From the NCBI GenBank assembly GCA_018335925.1, contig JAGXRF010000081.1, positions 1-64,000 of the forward strand: a stretch of DNA of 64,000 nt, written 5' to 3'. The translations under genes and the position numbers were made by a program. Positions 1-8,245 of this stretch are shown here, one piece after another (positions within the stretch are counted from its first letter, which is position 1; each line of letters opens with the position of its first letter). The notes beneath the pieces were generated by a model. That model was not told where the DNA came from. It saw only the letters and a program-made list of their open reading frames with translations, and made no database searches. The DNA is from Flavobacteriales bacterium. Lineage in GTDB: Bacteria > Bacteroidota > Bacteroidia > Flavobacteriales > Flavobacteriaceae.

Positions 1-367
1 TAAGTTTAAAAAACAGAAAAAACTTTTTGAAATGGTATTTGTATTATAAAAACCAAATCAGTAAATAGGTTTTTTTAGCCATAAAACATACCAAAAAATG
101 TAATAAAAAAGGCAGTTTTTACACTGCCTAATTTTTCGTATATGTGTCAAACTTATTGCTAATTGGTTGCTCCTCAGCAGAGCCAATGTCCTCTTCAGTT
201 TGATGCGGTAATTTAATGAATCAAATTTAAAAAATCACCAACTATTTTTGACCACATTACCTAAAATCGTACTGCACAAATCGTTTAGCGTAGCACTAAC
301 TCAAACAAATCTATGAAATAACGTTCGAGTTAAAAATATATTGTGCTGATTTTCAAAAAAATATATT
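1..367. other. non-coding left edge of the window
   Basis: No complete gene is visible. On the minus strand a stretch of about 30 codons around 219-127 is open (reading KLPHQTEEDIGS and on to a TAG) but has no ATG. It ends directly before a terminator-like hairpin. It could be a degraded small gene or the untranslated tail of the M13 peptidase transcript. The bases before the hairpin are AT-rich with no other recognisable signal. Confidence 0.4.
105..128 (-). terminator. intrinsic terminator
   Basis: GGCAGT at 111-116 and ACTGCC at 123-128 form a 6-bp stem with a 6-nt loop. Read on the minus strand it is followed by six T (A run at 105-110). It would end transcripts arriving from the M13 peptidase gene. 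The plus side has a weaker T tract, so it may work in both directions. Confidence 0.65.
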
Positions 368-2398
368 TTACCAAATTTTTACTCGATCTTCTGGCTTTAC
401 ATACAATTTATCCTCCTGACGAATCTGAAATGCCTCGTAAAAAGCATCAACATTTTGCAATGGCACATAAGCTCTGTATAGTCCAGGTGCATGCGGATCG
501 GTTTTCACTTGATTTTTAATAGCTTCATCTCTGGCCTTGGTTCTCCAAATGGTTGCCCAAGAAATAAAGAATCGTTGCTCTGGTGTAAACCCATCTATCA
601 AGCCCGGATTTCCTGCTTCTTTTAAGTGGATTCGCAATCCGTCTAAAGCAGCACTAACGCCTCCTAAGTCTCCAATGTTTTCACCTAAAGTAAACTTACC
701 ATCTACAAAAATTCCAGGGAGTGGCTCTAATTGCGAATACTGATTTGCCAAAGCTCCACCTAATTCGGTAAACATTTTCAAATCGTCTTCACTCCACCAA
801 TTTACTAAATTCCCATCTGCATTATATCGAGAGCCGCTATCGTCAAAACCATGAGAAATTTCATGACCAATCACGGCTCCAATGCCACCATAATTTACCG
901 CTTCGTCAGCTTTATAATCATAAAATGGTGGTTGTAAAATTGCTGCAGGAAATACAATCTCATTGTAGGAAGGATTGTAATAAGCATTCACCGTTTGTGG
1001 CGACATAAACCATTCGTTTTTATCCACCGGTTTGCTTATTTTTTCGTAGTTCTCTTTGGTTCTGAATCTGCTGATGCTCTTCATATTTTCAAAGTAAGAA
1101 CCTCCTTTTTCTGGAGCAACAATAACAATGGCACTATAGTCCTTCCATTGGTCAGGATAACCAATCTTAACTCTTGATTTTCTAAGTTTTTCTACCGCAT
1201 TTACTTTGGTTGATTTTGCCATCCAAGGCAGTTGATTGATTCTGTTTTCAAATGCAATAAACACATTTTGAATCATTTTTTGGGCTTTTGCTTTTGCTTC
1301 TGGTGGAAACATTTTTTCCACATACAATTTCCCAATAGCCTCTCCCATCACGTTGTTTACTGTTTGTAAAGCTCTCTCTTCTAATGGTCTTTGTTGGATG
1401 GCTCCTGTTAATGTTTTTCCGAAAAACTCCCAATTGGCATCTGCAATTTCTTCTGACAACATCGAAGCGTTTCTGTTCACTAACGTCCAACGCATGTAGG
1501 CTTTCCAACTTTCTACATCTTTTTGCTGAAAGATATTTTCCAGTGCCTGCATGTATCTAGGCTGAGAAACAATTACTGAATCTACTTTTGGCAAACCAAC
1601 CGCAGTCATCATTTTTTGCCATTCTAAAGAAGGTACCATTTTTTGTAACTCTGCAACCGACATTGGGTTATAAGTTTTTCTTCTATCCCTTCTTTCTACC
1701 CTATCCAATCTTGGTTTTGCCATAGCTATTTCCAATGCCAACACTTTTTGTGCTGTAATGGCCGCTTGTTCTGGTTTTTCTCCAACAAGAGCCATCATTC
1801 TGGCAATATGTGCCACATATTTTTCTCTTTTTTCTTTGCTATCTGCATCTTCTCCAACATAGTAATCTCTATCTGGCAATCCTAAAGAACCCAAACCAAT
1901 ATTTACCACATTTCGATTGCTGTTTTTGGCATCGGTTCCTACACTTATTCCTGTAAAGCCTACACCTCCAATGGCATCCATTTCAATGATCAATGCTTGT
2001 AATTGTTGTATATTTTTTACCTTTTGAATTTTAGCCAAATAAGGTTTCAACGGATTTATCCCAGCTTTGTTTCTGCCAGCTACATCTAATATACTTTTAT
2101 ATAAATTCAAAGCTTTGCCTTGGTCGGTAGCATCGCCATATGCTGGGTTTTTTAATGCTTCTTTTACAATAGACATCACATCTTCATCTGTTTTCTTTCG
2201 TAGCTCATCAAAACTACCCCAACGAGTTCTATCGCTTGGAATTTCGGTTTGGTCGTACCAAAGTCCGTTTACATATCTAAAAAAATCGTCTCCCGGCTTC
2301 ACGGTTCTATCCATATAATCCAAACGAATGCCGGGGTTTTGCTGTGCAAAAGCAGCACCAAATACCAGTAGTAAGCTTAGTTTTTTCCAGTGTTTCAT
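368..2398 (-). CDS. M13 family zinc metallopeptidase (neprilysin/PepO-like)
   Basis: A 676-residue secreted endopeptidase, expected to cleave peptides outside the cytoplasm. The N-terminus MKHWKKLSLLLVFGAAFAQ is a signal peptide. The body shows the M13 hallmarks: an N-terminal DFFRYVNGLW segment, the zinc site HEISH at residues 512-516, and further on ENIGDLGG, whose Glu is the third zinc ligand. The C-terminus ends in VKPEDRVKIW, close to the usual M13 ending. Length is normal for the family. The gene stands alone, divergent from the SCO gene, and a hairpin lies downstream at 105-128. No lipobox is seen, so a soluble periplasmic or exported form is likelier than a lipoprotein. Family assignment is firm; the substrate is unknown. 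Confidence 0.93.
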   Translation of the reverse strand: MKHWKKLSLLLVFGAAFAQQNPGIRLDYMDRTVKPGDDFFRYVNGLWYDQTEIPSDRTRWGSFDELRKKTDEDVMSIVKEALKNPAYGDATDQGKALNLYKSILDVAGRNKAGINPLKPYLAKIQKVKNIQQLQALIIEMDAIGGVGFTGISVGTDAKNSNRNVVNIGLGSLGLPDRDYYVGEDADSKEKREKYVAHIARMMALVGEKPEQAAITAQKVLALEIAMAKPRLDRVERRDRRKTYNPMSVAELQKMVPSLEWQKMMTAVGLPKVDSVIVSQPRYMQALENIFQQKDVESWKAYMRWTLVNRNASMLSEEIADANWEFFGKTLTGAIQQRPLEERALQTVNNVMGEAIGKLYVEKMFPPEAKAKAQKMIQNVFIAFENRINQLPWMAKSTKVNAVEKLRKSRVKIGYPDQWKDYSAIVIVAPEKGGSYFENMKSISRFRTKENYEKISKPVDKNEWFMSPQTVNAYYNPSYNEIVFPAAILQPPFYDYKADEAVNYGGIGAVIGHEISHGFDDSGSRYNADGNLVNWWSEDDLKMFTELGGALANQYSQLEPLPGIFVDGKFTLGENIGDLGGVSAALDGLRIHLKEAGNPGLIDGFTPEQRFFISWATIWRTKARDEAIKNQVKTDPHAPGLYRAYVPLQNVDAFYEAFQIRQEDKLYVKPEDRVKIW

Positions 2399-2519
2399 TT
2401 TAGTTTGTTTTTAAAAAGGAAGTCTAAAATAGAAAACTTAGTTCAAGAGAAGGGCAAACAACATGTTAAAGTTGTGTTTATTATAGATTGTACTCGAACC
2501 AAACCATGCGTTGCTGTTG

Positions 2520-2527
2520 TATTTTTG
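2520..2527 (+). promoter_or_regulatory. candidate -7 promoter element of the SCO gene
   Basis: TATTTTTG matches the Bacteroidota -7 consensus TAnnTTTG and lies 21 nt before the start codon of the SCO gene. No well-placed -33 TTG is seen, so this is a partial match. Confidence 0.45.
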
Positions 2528-2548
2528 TAATATAAAACTTAGTGTTGT

Positions 2549-3220
2549 ATGTGGAAGAAATATAAAAGTCTCCTCCTGTTTTTTTCTTATTTTTCGGTGA
2601 TATTTTTAGTGATTGCTTATCGTTTAATGGTACAAGAGCCCAAATTAAAGGTTTGGTATCCTGCAGATGTAAATCCGAAATTGGTAGATACCAGTGTACA
2701 ATTTATTAGAAAAGACCACAAAATTGCCGACTTTTCTTTTATAAACCAGAACGGACAAACCATAACCAACAAAAACTATGAGGGAAAAATATATGTGGCA
2801 GATTTCTTTTTTACAACTTGTCCGAGTATTTGCCCAATCATGAAAGACCACATGGTTTTTTTGCAAAAAGAATTGCAAAATAACCCAAATGTGTTGTTGC
2901 TTTCGCATACCGTAATGCCAGAAATTGACAGTGTGCAAGTACTAAAAGCTTATGCTTTGAAAAAAGGAGTTGATGATAAAAAATGGAACTTGGTAACAGG
3001 GAATAAAAAAGATATATTTTATTTGGCTCGTACTTCGTACTTGGCTGTGGAAACCGGAAATCCGGAGGAATTATATGACATGGTACATACAGAAAACTTT
3101 GTTTTGGTAGACCCGAAAAAACAAGTGCGTGGGTTTTACGATGGCACCAATATGGAAGACATGAAAAAATTACTAAACGATATTCAAATTCTGGAAAAAG
3201 AATTCTTTCCGAAAAAATAA
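2549..3220 (+). CDS. SCO1/SenC family copper-binding thioredoxin-fold protein
   Basis: A 223-residue membrane-anchored protein of the SCO family, which delivers copper to the CuA centre of cytochrome c oxidase or acts as a thiol reductase. One N-terminal transmembrane segment (about residues 8-26) is followed by a thioredoxin-like domain. The copper motif CPSIC has Cys91 and Cys95 followed by Pro, and a histidine in DMVHTENF fits the third ligand. ATG follows a -7 element at short distance. The gene is 56 nt upstream of feoA in the same orientation but has its own promoter-like element between, so co-transcription is uncertain. No oxidase genes are nearby, so its partner is not shown by context. 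Confidence 0.9.
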   Translation: MWKKYKSLLLFFSYFSVIFLVIAYRLMVQEPKLKVWYPADVNPKLVDTSVQFIRKDHKIADFSFINQNGQTITNKNYEGKIYVADFFFTTCPSICPIMKDHMVFLQKELQNNPNVLLLSHTVMPEIDSVQVLKAYALKKGVDDKKWNLVTGNKKDIFYLARTSYLAVETGNPEELYDMVHTENFVLVDPKKQVRGFYDGTNMEDMKKLLNDIQILEKEFFPKK

Positions 3221-3245
3221 ATCGAGATTTTAAAAAATTAATCTC

Positions 3246-3253
3246 TATTTTTG
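3246..3253 (+). promoter_or_regulatory. candidate -7 promoter element of the feo cluster
   Basis: TATTTTTG fits TAnnTTTG and lies 23 nt before the feoA start. No convincing -33 TTG is present. The site suggests that feoAB and the following genes are transcribed from here. I see no clear Fur-type palindrome next to it. Confidence 0.45.
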
Positions 3254-3276
3254 TATTTAAAATCATTCTAAATAAG

Positions 3277-3510
3277 ATGGCAATCACCTTAGATTCTTTG
3301 CTTAAAAATCAAAAAGCAACTATTGTTGGTTTTGATGTAGTAAACACTCCTTTAAAATTAATTGAAATGGGATGTATGGAAGGCCAAGTAATTGTTGGTA
3401 AAGGAAAGGCTCCATTAGGAGACCCTTTATTGTTTGAAGTAAATCAAACCCAAATTGCCATCCGAAAAGAAACTGCACAATTAATAGAAATTGAAATTCT
3501 ATCCAACTAA
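3277..3510 (+). CDS. feoA: ferrous iron transport protein A
   Basis: A 77-residue SH3-like cytoplasmic protein of the FeoA family, thought to modulate FeoB, the Fe(II) permease. The frame contains the typical order of a hydrophobic N-terminal strand, a glycine-containing turn, GDPLLFEVN, and a terminal RKETAQLIEIE strand in which the arginine is typical of FeoA. Length is normal. It is immediately followed by feoB with a 10-nt gap, which confirms the assignment. Confidence 0.9.
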   Translation: MAITLDSLLKNQKATIVGFDVVNTPLKLIEMGCMEGQVIVGKGKAPLGDPLLFEVNQTQIAIRKETAQLIEIEILSN

Positions 3511-3520
3511 TTCGTTGTTT

Positions 3521-5623
3521 ATGGCTGAATCGTTAAAAATTGCATTGATTGGCAATCCGAATACCGGAAAAACTTCTTTGTTTAATCAATTGACTGGCTT
3601 GCAACAACAAGTTGGGAACTACCCGGGTGTTACTGTAGAAAGAAAAGTAGGCTCCTGTACTTTACCAAACGGACAAAAAGCAAAAATTATCGACCTGCCT
3701 GGTACTTATAGTTTAAACACCACTTCAAAAGATGAAAATGTAGTTTTAGAATTGTTGTTAAACGAAAATGATCACGACTTTCCGGATGTGATTGTTGTGG
3801 TAACGGAAGTGGTTAATTTGTCCAGAAATTTATTGCTTTATACCCAAATCAAAGACTTGGGAATTCCAACTTGCTTGGTAGTAAATATGATTGACCAAAT
3901 GCCAGTAAAAGGAATTGAATTAAACGTGCCATTTCTGGAAGAATTACTTGGCACAAAAGTCATTTTGACTAATTCAAGAACCGGAGAAGGTTTGCATGAA
4001 TTAAAAGAAAAGCTATCAGCTTCTATCACCGAAAATCATAAAAGTTCGGTGGATATTTCTAAAATCGACCCTTTGTATTTTGATGCTTTAGAAAAAGCTT
4101 TTCCGAATACCTCTTTATACAAACTTTGGTTGGTAATTACTCATGATTTGCATTGGAACCAACACACCAAAACATCCGTTGAATCAAAAGTTGGGGTAAA
4201 AAACGAAAGTGAAATTAAAAAAATGCAACATCGTGAATCGGTGATTCGCTTTCAGGCCATCAAACAAATACTGGCAAAAACCTACCAAATACAACCCGAA
4301 AAAGCACAAAATTGGCAAGCAAAATTAGACCAAATTTTTACCCATGCCATTTTTGGTTATGTTTTCTTTTTTGGATTGCTGTTTGTGATGTTTCAATCGA
4401 TATTTCATTGGAGCAGCATTCCGATGGATTTTATTGACGAACAATTTGCAAACTTAAGCTCTTGGGTGAGTCAAACACTTCCTGAAGGCATGTTAAACAG
4501 CTTGATAACAGAAGGAGTGATTCCGGGTATTGGAGGTGTTGTAATTTTTGTACCTCAAATTGCCTTTTTATTTCTATTTATTTCATTGTTAGAAGAAAGC
4601 GGCTACATGAGTCGTGTAGTTGTATTGATGGATCGATTAATGAAACCTTTTGGGATGAACGGAAAAAGTATCATTCCGTTAATTTCCGGAACTGCTTGTG
4701 CCATTCCGGCTGTCATGGCAACCAGAAATATCGAAAATTGGAGAGAACGATTGATTACCATTCTTATCACACCATTTACCACTTGTTCAGCCAGAATTCC
4801 GGTATATACCATTTTAATTGCTTTAGTAATTCCTAACGAATATTTTTTAGGCGTTTTTCAATTGCAAGGAATGGTAATGTTTTTGTTGTATGTAGCAGGG
4901 TTTGCCGTTGCTATATTGTCCGCATATGTATTGCATAAACTTTTAAAAGTAGAAAAGAAGAGTTATTTTGTGGTAGAATTGCCAAGCTACAAAGTCCCAT
5001 TTTACAAAAATGTAGGGTTGAATGTGTACGACAAAACCAAAGCGTTTGTGTTTGGTGCAGGAAAAATCATTGTTTCTATTTCTATTTTGCTTTGGTTTTT
5101 AGCTTCTTATGGCCCAAACAATCAAATGAATCAAGCAGAAGAATGGGTTGTCTCTCAACCTGAGTATCAAAATGCAAAAATCGAAGTAGTAGAAGATGCC
5201 ATAGCATCCTATAAATTAGAAAACTCTTTCATTGGTTATTTGGGTAAAGCCATCGAACCTGTTATTCAACCATTAGGATACGACTGGAAAATTGGCATTG
5301 GTATTATTGCGTCATTTGCTGCAAGAGAGGTTTTTGTTGGCACTATGGCTACCATTTATAGTGTTGGTAGAAGTGCTGATGAAGAAGCTACCATCAAACA
5401 ACGCATGCAAAACGAAAGGAATCCTACCACCAATCAACCAATTTATAACCTTGCAAGCGGTATTTCGTTGTTGTTATTTTATGCCTTTGCCATGCAATGT
5501 ATGAGTACTTTGGCAGTGGTAAAAAAAGAGACCAACACTTGGAAGTGGCCTATGATACAATTGTTTTTTATGAGTGGTTTTGCTTATTTAGTGGCTTTTA
5601 TTTCCTATCAATTTTTTCAATAA
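3521..5623 (+). CDS. feoB: ferrous iron transport protein B
   Basis: A 700-residue inner-membrane Fe(II) transporter with an N-terminal GTPase domain. GTPase motifs are visible: G1 GNPNTGKTS near residue 12, G3 DLPG, and G4 NMID. The C-terminal half has the FeoB membrane core with two gate-like segments, one with SGTACAIPAVMATR and one with FAAREVFVGTMA. The ATG at 3521 was preferred over a TTG 30 nt upstream, which would overlap feoA and add residues not typical of FeoB. Three bases separate it from the next gene, so the cluster is almost certainly one operon. Confidence 0.95.
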   Translation: MAESLKIALIGNPNTGKTSLFNQLTGLQQQVGNYPGVTVERKVGSCTLPNGQKAKIIDLPGTYSLNTTSKDENVVLELLLNENDHDFPDVIVVVTEVVNLSRNLLLYTQIKDLGIPTCLVVNMIDQMPVKGIELNVPFLEELLGTKVILTNSRTGEGLHELKEKLSASITENHKSSVDISKIDPLYFDALEKAFPNTSLYKLWLVITHDLHWNQHTKTSVESKVGVKNESEIKKMQHRESVIRFQAIKQILAKTYQIQPEKAQNWQAKLDQIFTHAIFGYVFFFGLLFVMFQSIFHWSSIPMDFIDEQFANLSSWVSQTLPEGMLNSLITEGVIPGIGGVVIFVPQIAFLFLFISLLEESGYMSRVVVLMDRLMKPFGMNGKSIIPLISGTACAIPAVMATRNIENWRERLITILITPFTTCSARIPVYTILIALVIPNEYFLGVFQLQGMVMFLLYVAGFAVAILSAYVLHKLLKVEKKSYFVVELPSYKVPFYKNVGLNVYDKTKAFVFGAGKIIVSISILLWFLASYGPNNQMNQAEEWVVSQPEYQNAKIEVVEDAIASYKLENSFIGYLGKAIEPVIQPLGYDWKIGIGIIASFAAREVFVGTMATIYSVGRSADEEATIKQRMQNERNPTTNQPIYNLASGISLLLFYAFAMQCMSTLAVVKKETNTWKWPMIQLFFMSGFAYLVAFISYQFFQ

Positions 5624-5626
5624 GTC

Positions 5627-6445
5627 ATGGTAAAATGGATTCCTTTGGTGCTTTTGGCAATAAACTTTGGATACAGTCAAAATAAAATTGACAAAGCTAA
5701 AGACGAATTAAATCAGCCATCAAACACCACTGTAGGTCCTTCCAATTCGAACCATGCTGGAGGTAGATCCAGAGGTAGAACCCATCAAAGCGACCCAAGT
5801 TTGTTGGAGTTTTTTATCACAGATATTGCTTTTGGATTGGTGAAATATGGCCTGATTGGTTCTTATGCAACAGAAGACCATTTACACTACGGTGCAACCC
5901 CATATCCGTTGCAAAAACTCGGGAAAGGTTCTTATAGTTCAGATTCGGACTATCCGTTATGGAGAACGCATTTTCAAAACAGATTTTTATATTCCAACAA
6001 CACTTTGATTGGCAACGAAATACAATGCAGCATTCATCCTTCAAAATATTTTTATGCCAGTGTTTCTTATGCTGCGTTTTGGGAATTTAATCGGATAGAA
6101 GACCGCACCAACCACTTAAATCTCTTCTATTTTCATTTACATTACGACCGAATTCGATTAGAGCAATTTCAATTAGGATGGAAAATCGGAATGTCGTATA
6201 TAGGAACTGGAGTAAATAAAGCAGGATTTTCTTATGGTTTGCAAGCTCAGTATTTTTTTCAGAAAAACTACAGCATTGCCGGAAACATCACTTGGAGTCA
6301 GATCAATCAACAACCGGTAAACCAATTAGACGTTCAAATCAAACGTCATTGGAACAACTATCATTTGCATTTAGGGTACCAACACTACCGAATCGGAAGT
6401 CCACAATTTCGTTTTATTGGTTTAGGTGGAGGAATTTATTTATAA
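5627..6445 (+). CDS. Feo-linked predicted outer-membrane beta-barrel protein
   Basis: I do not recognise a named family. The 272-residue product begins with a signal peptide (MVKWIPLVLLAINFGYSQ), then a low-complexity Asn/Ser/Gly/Arg linker (about residues 28-52). The rest is aromatic-rich with alternating polar/hydrophobic strands and a final GLGGGIYL, as in Bacteroidota outer-membrane barrels. There are several His/Tyr-rich strands, for example HLHYDRIRLEQF and WNNYHLHLGYQHYR. The start is 3 nt after feoB, so it is probably translated with the iron transporter and may help iron reach the periplasm or sense it; that role is inference from position only. Confidence 0.7.
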   Translation: MVKWIPLVLLAINFGYSQNKIDKAKDELNQPSNTTVGPSNSNHAGGRSRGRTHQSDPSLLEFFITDIAFGLVKYGLIGSYATEDHLHYGATPYPLQKLGKGSYSSDSDYPLWRTHFQNRFLYSNNTLIGNEIQCSIHPSKYFYASVSYAAFWEFNRIEDRTNHLNLFYFHLHYDRIRLEQFQLGWKIGMSYIGTGVNKAGFSYGLQAQYFFQKNYSIAGNITWSQINQQPVNQLDVQIKRHWNNYHLHLGYQHYRIGSPQFRFIGLGGGIYL

Positions 6446-6462
6446 ACTTTAAAATTAAAATT

Positions 6463-6867
6463 ATGCAGAAAAAAATCTCTTACGTAATCGTTGTTTTATC
6501 CATTGTTTTGGGTTTATTTTTTATTTACAAAGGGTTGAACAAACATTTTTTGAGTCCGTGTAAAGTGTATGATGCCACATCTACCATTCCATTAGCTTAC
6601 CAACAAGTTATTACTGGTATGTGCCAATCTGGAATGTTAAAAGTGGTTGGCTTTTTTCAAATTTTATCCGGTGTTTTACTGATTATTCCTAGAACCAGAT
6701 TGTTTGGAGCTATCACACTTTTACCTATTATTTTTAACATTTTTTGTTTGCATTTGTTTTTAGATAATCGTCCGGAAGAATTGGTAGAAACTGGAATTCC
6801 ATTGGCTATGAACTTAGCAATATTGGTTTTGTTTTATCCGAAATGGAAAGTATTGTTTCAAAAATAA
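6463..6867 (+). CDS. DoxX-like small integral membrane protein
   Basis: A 134-residue protein with four predicted membrane helices (about residues 5-25, 58-78, 82-103, 108-128), in the layout of DoxX/MauE-like proteins. The start ATG at 6463 gives a product beginning MQKKISYVIVV and an 17-nt gap after the barrel gene; an earlier in-frame start would run through the barrel gene and is rejected. A CQSG motif and a second cysteine at the first loop are notable but unassigned. Its place inside the feo cluster suggests a link with iron uptake or redox balance, without proof. Confidence 0.65.
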   Translation: MQKKISYVIVVLSIVLGLFFIYKGLNKHFLSPCKVYDATSTIPLAYQQVITGMCQSGMLKVVGFFQILSGVLLIIPRTRLFGAITLLPIIFNIFCLHLFLDNRPEELVETGIPLAMNLAILVLFYPKWKVLFQK

Positions 6868-6889
6868 TTTTTAAGGTTTCTATATCCAA

Positions 6890-7015
6890 ATGGACATTCT
6901 TCAAAATATCGTTGCTTTTTTGCTCTTAGGATTCTCCTTATTTTATTTGGGTAAGAAATTTTTCTTTAAAAAAAAGAAGAAAAGTTGTGGAGAGAACGAT
7001 TGTGGTTGTCATTAA
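6890..7015 (+). CDS. FeoB-associated Cys-rich membrane peptide
   Basis: A 41-residue gene too short for usual ORF cut-offs. It encodes one membrane helix (residues 5-22), a lysine stretch (FFFKKKKKS) and a C-terminal CGENDCGCH with three cysteines. This is the layout of the FeoB_associated family, small membrane proteins encoded next to feoB that may help its membrane assembly or bind iron. It lies 22 nt after the DoxX-like gene, at the end of the feo cluster. Its stop codon overlaps that of the convergent dprA by 4 nt. The pattern of helix, basic patch and Cys tail makes it very likely a real gene. Confidence 0.85.
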   Translation: MDILQNIVAFLLLGFSLFYLGKKFFFKKKKKSCGENDCGCH

Positions 7016-8115
7016 ACAGCTTCGAACCATTTTCCGGGTAAAGGCCTAATGACTCCTTGTAATTCCATTTGCAATAACATAGAAGACAATTGGTGGATTG
7101 GAATGCTGCAATGCAGTGAAATTTCATCTAACAATTGTTTTCCATTTTCTAAGAGATAGTCATAAACTATATGCTCTTTTTCGGATAATTGCACAAACAA
7201 TTGCTTTTGAATGGTAGGTGTTGGCTTTTCTTCTAGCTTCCATTGGAGCAAATAAATCAAATCTTCAGCACAGGTAATCATTTGTGCTTTTTGTGTTTTA
7301 ATTAGTTGGTTGCAACCTTGGCTATACTTATCACTCACTCTTCCGGGTACTGCAAAAACATCTCTATTGTAATCATTGGCTAAATTGGCTGTGATAATAG
7401 ATCCTCCTTTTTCGGCACTTTCAACAACTATGGTAGCTTCTGCAATTCCGGCAACGATGCGGTTTCTTTTTACAAAATTCTCCTTATCTGGTTGAGAAGA
7501 GCTCCAAAACTCCGTTAAAAAACCACCATTTTCCTCCATTTTTTTGGCATACTTGCTATGCACTTTTGGGTAAAACTGATTGAGTCCATGAGCTAAAATC
7601 CCTATGGTTTGTATATCGTGTTCCATTGCTAGTTTATGGGCTGTAATATCTACGCCATAAGCAAATCCACTCACAATAATCGGCTGAAAAGGTTGTATCG
7701 TTTCCATGAAAATTTTCAAAAACTCTGTTCCGTAATTTGTGATGTTTCTTGTACCAACAATACTAATTATTTTAGACTGTTTCCACTGCATTTTTCCTTT
7801 TCCAAATAACAATACCGGACCATCTACACAATGTTTTAATTTTTCAGGGTAATTATCGTTTTTAAAGTAAAAAATCTCATGTGAACTTTTTTCCAAGTAT
7901 CGCATTTCACTTTCAGCCAAAGCAAATACCTCTTTATTTTGTAATCGTTTGACCAATACTTCTCCTACACCATCAATTTTTTGCAACAAACTTTTTTTTG
8001 AGGTAAAAACAGCTTCTGCAGTTCCGCAATGATGCAATAATTTTTTAGCTACTATATCTCCAACACCCTCTACTTGCAACAAAGCCAATAAGTGAATTAA
8101 TTCTTGTGGATTCAT
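7012..8115 (-). CDS. dprA: DNA processing protein DprA (Smf)
   Basis: A 367-residue cytoplasmic protein that in transforming bacteria binds incoming single-stranded DNA and loads RecA. An N-terminal helix-hairpin-helix part (VEGVGDIVAKKLL and IDGVGEVLVKRL) is followed by the Rossmann-like DprA core with SIVGTRNITNYG and SGFAYGVDITAHKLAM, GSIITANLA, and a winged-helix C-terminus (EISLHCSIPIHQLSSMLLQMEL). All family elements are present. Two starts are possible; the ATG at 8115 gives the usual N-terminus MNPQELIHLL, whereas an ATG at 8133 would lie almost at the predicted transcription start. It is convergent with the feo cluster. Confidence 0.93.
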   Translation of the reverse strand: MNPQELIHLLALLQVEGVGDIVAKKLLHHCGTAEAVFTSKKSLLQKIDGVGEVLVKRLQNKEVFALAESEMRYLEKSSHEIFYFKNDNYPEKLKHCVDGPVLLFGKGKMQWKQSKIISIVGTRNITNYGTEFLKIFMETIQPFQPIIVSGFAYGVDITAHKLAMEHDIQTIGILAHGLNQFYPKVHSKYAKKMEENGGFLTEFWSSSQPDKENFVKRNRIVAGIAEATIVVESAEKGGSIITANLANDYNRDVFAVPGRVSDKYSQGCNQLIKTQKAQMITCAEDLIYLLQWKLEEKPTPTIQKQLFVQLSEKEHIVYDYLLENGKQLLDEISLHCSIPIHQLSSMLLQMELQGVIRPLPGKWFEAV

Positions 8116-8138
8116 AAAAATATCACATACCAATATTT

Positions 8139-8146
8139 CAAAGATA
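8139..8146 (-). promoter_or_regulatory. candidate -7 promoter element of dprA
   Basis: Read on the minus strand this is TATCTTTG, a full match to TAnnTTTG. Its last base is 24 nt from the preferred dprA start at 8115. No -33 TTG at standard spacing is visible. Confidence 0.45.
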
Positions 8147-8183
8147 CTACAAGGTTTAGAAATTGTTATGAAAAACCTAATTT

Positions 8184-8215
8184 TTTGTGATGTGAGTTCT
8201 AAATAGATACTTTTA
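8184..8215 (+). promoter_or_regulatory. candidate promoter of the large M16 peptidase gene
   Basis: TTTG at 8184-8187 is followed after 20 nt by TACTTTTA (8208-8215), one base from the -7 consensus TAnnTTTG. The spacing is in the accepted range and the M16 start codon follows 30 nt later. Confidence 0.45.
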
Positions 8216-8245
8216 GGTTGTTAAAGATTAAACCAATACAATTAA

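Noticed and set aside
2838..3287. 149-residue minus-strand ORF opposite the SCO gene
   Set aside because: It lies fully antisense to a well-supported gene, is rich in Phe, His and Ile typical of shadow frames, and shows no domain.
3491..3520. TTG start for feoB overlapping feoA
   Set aside because: ATG at 3521 gives the normal FeoB N-terminus (MAESLKIALIGNPN) and leaves feoA intact.
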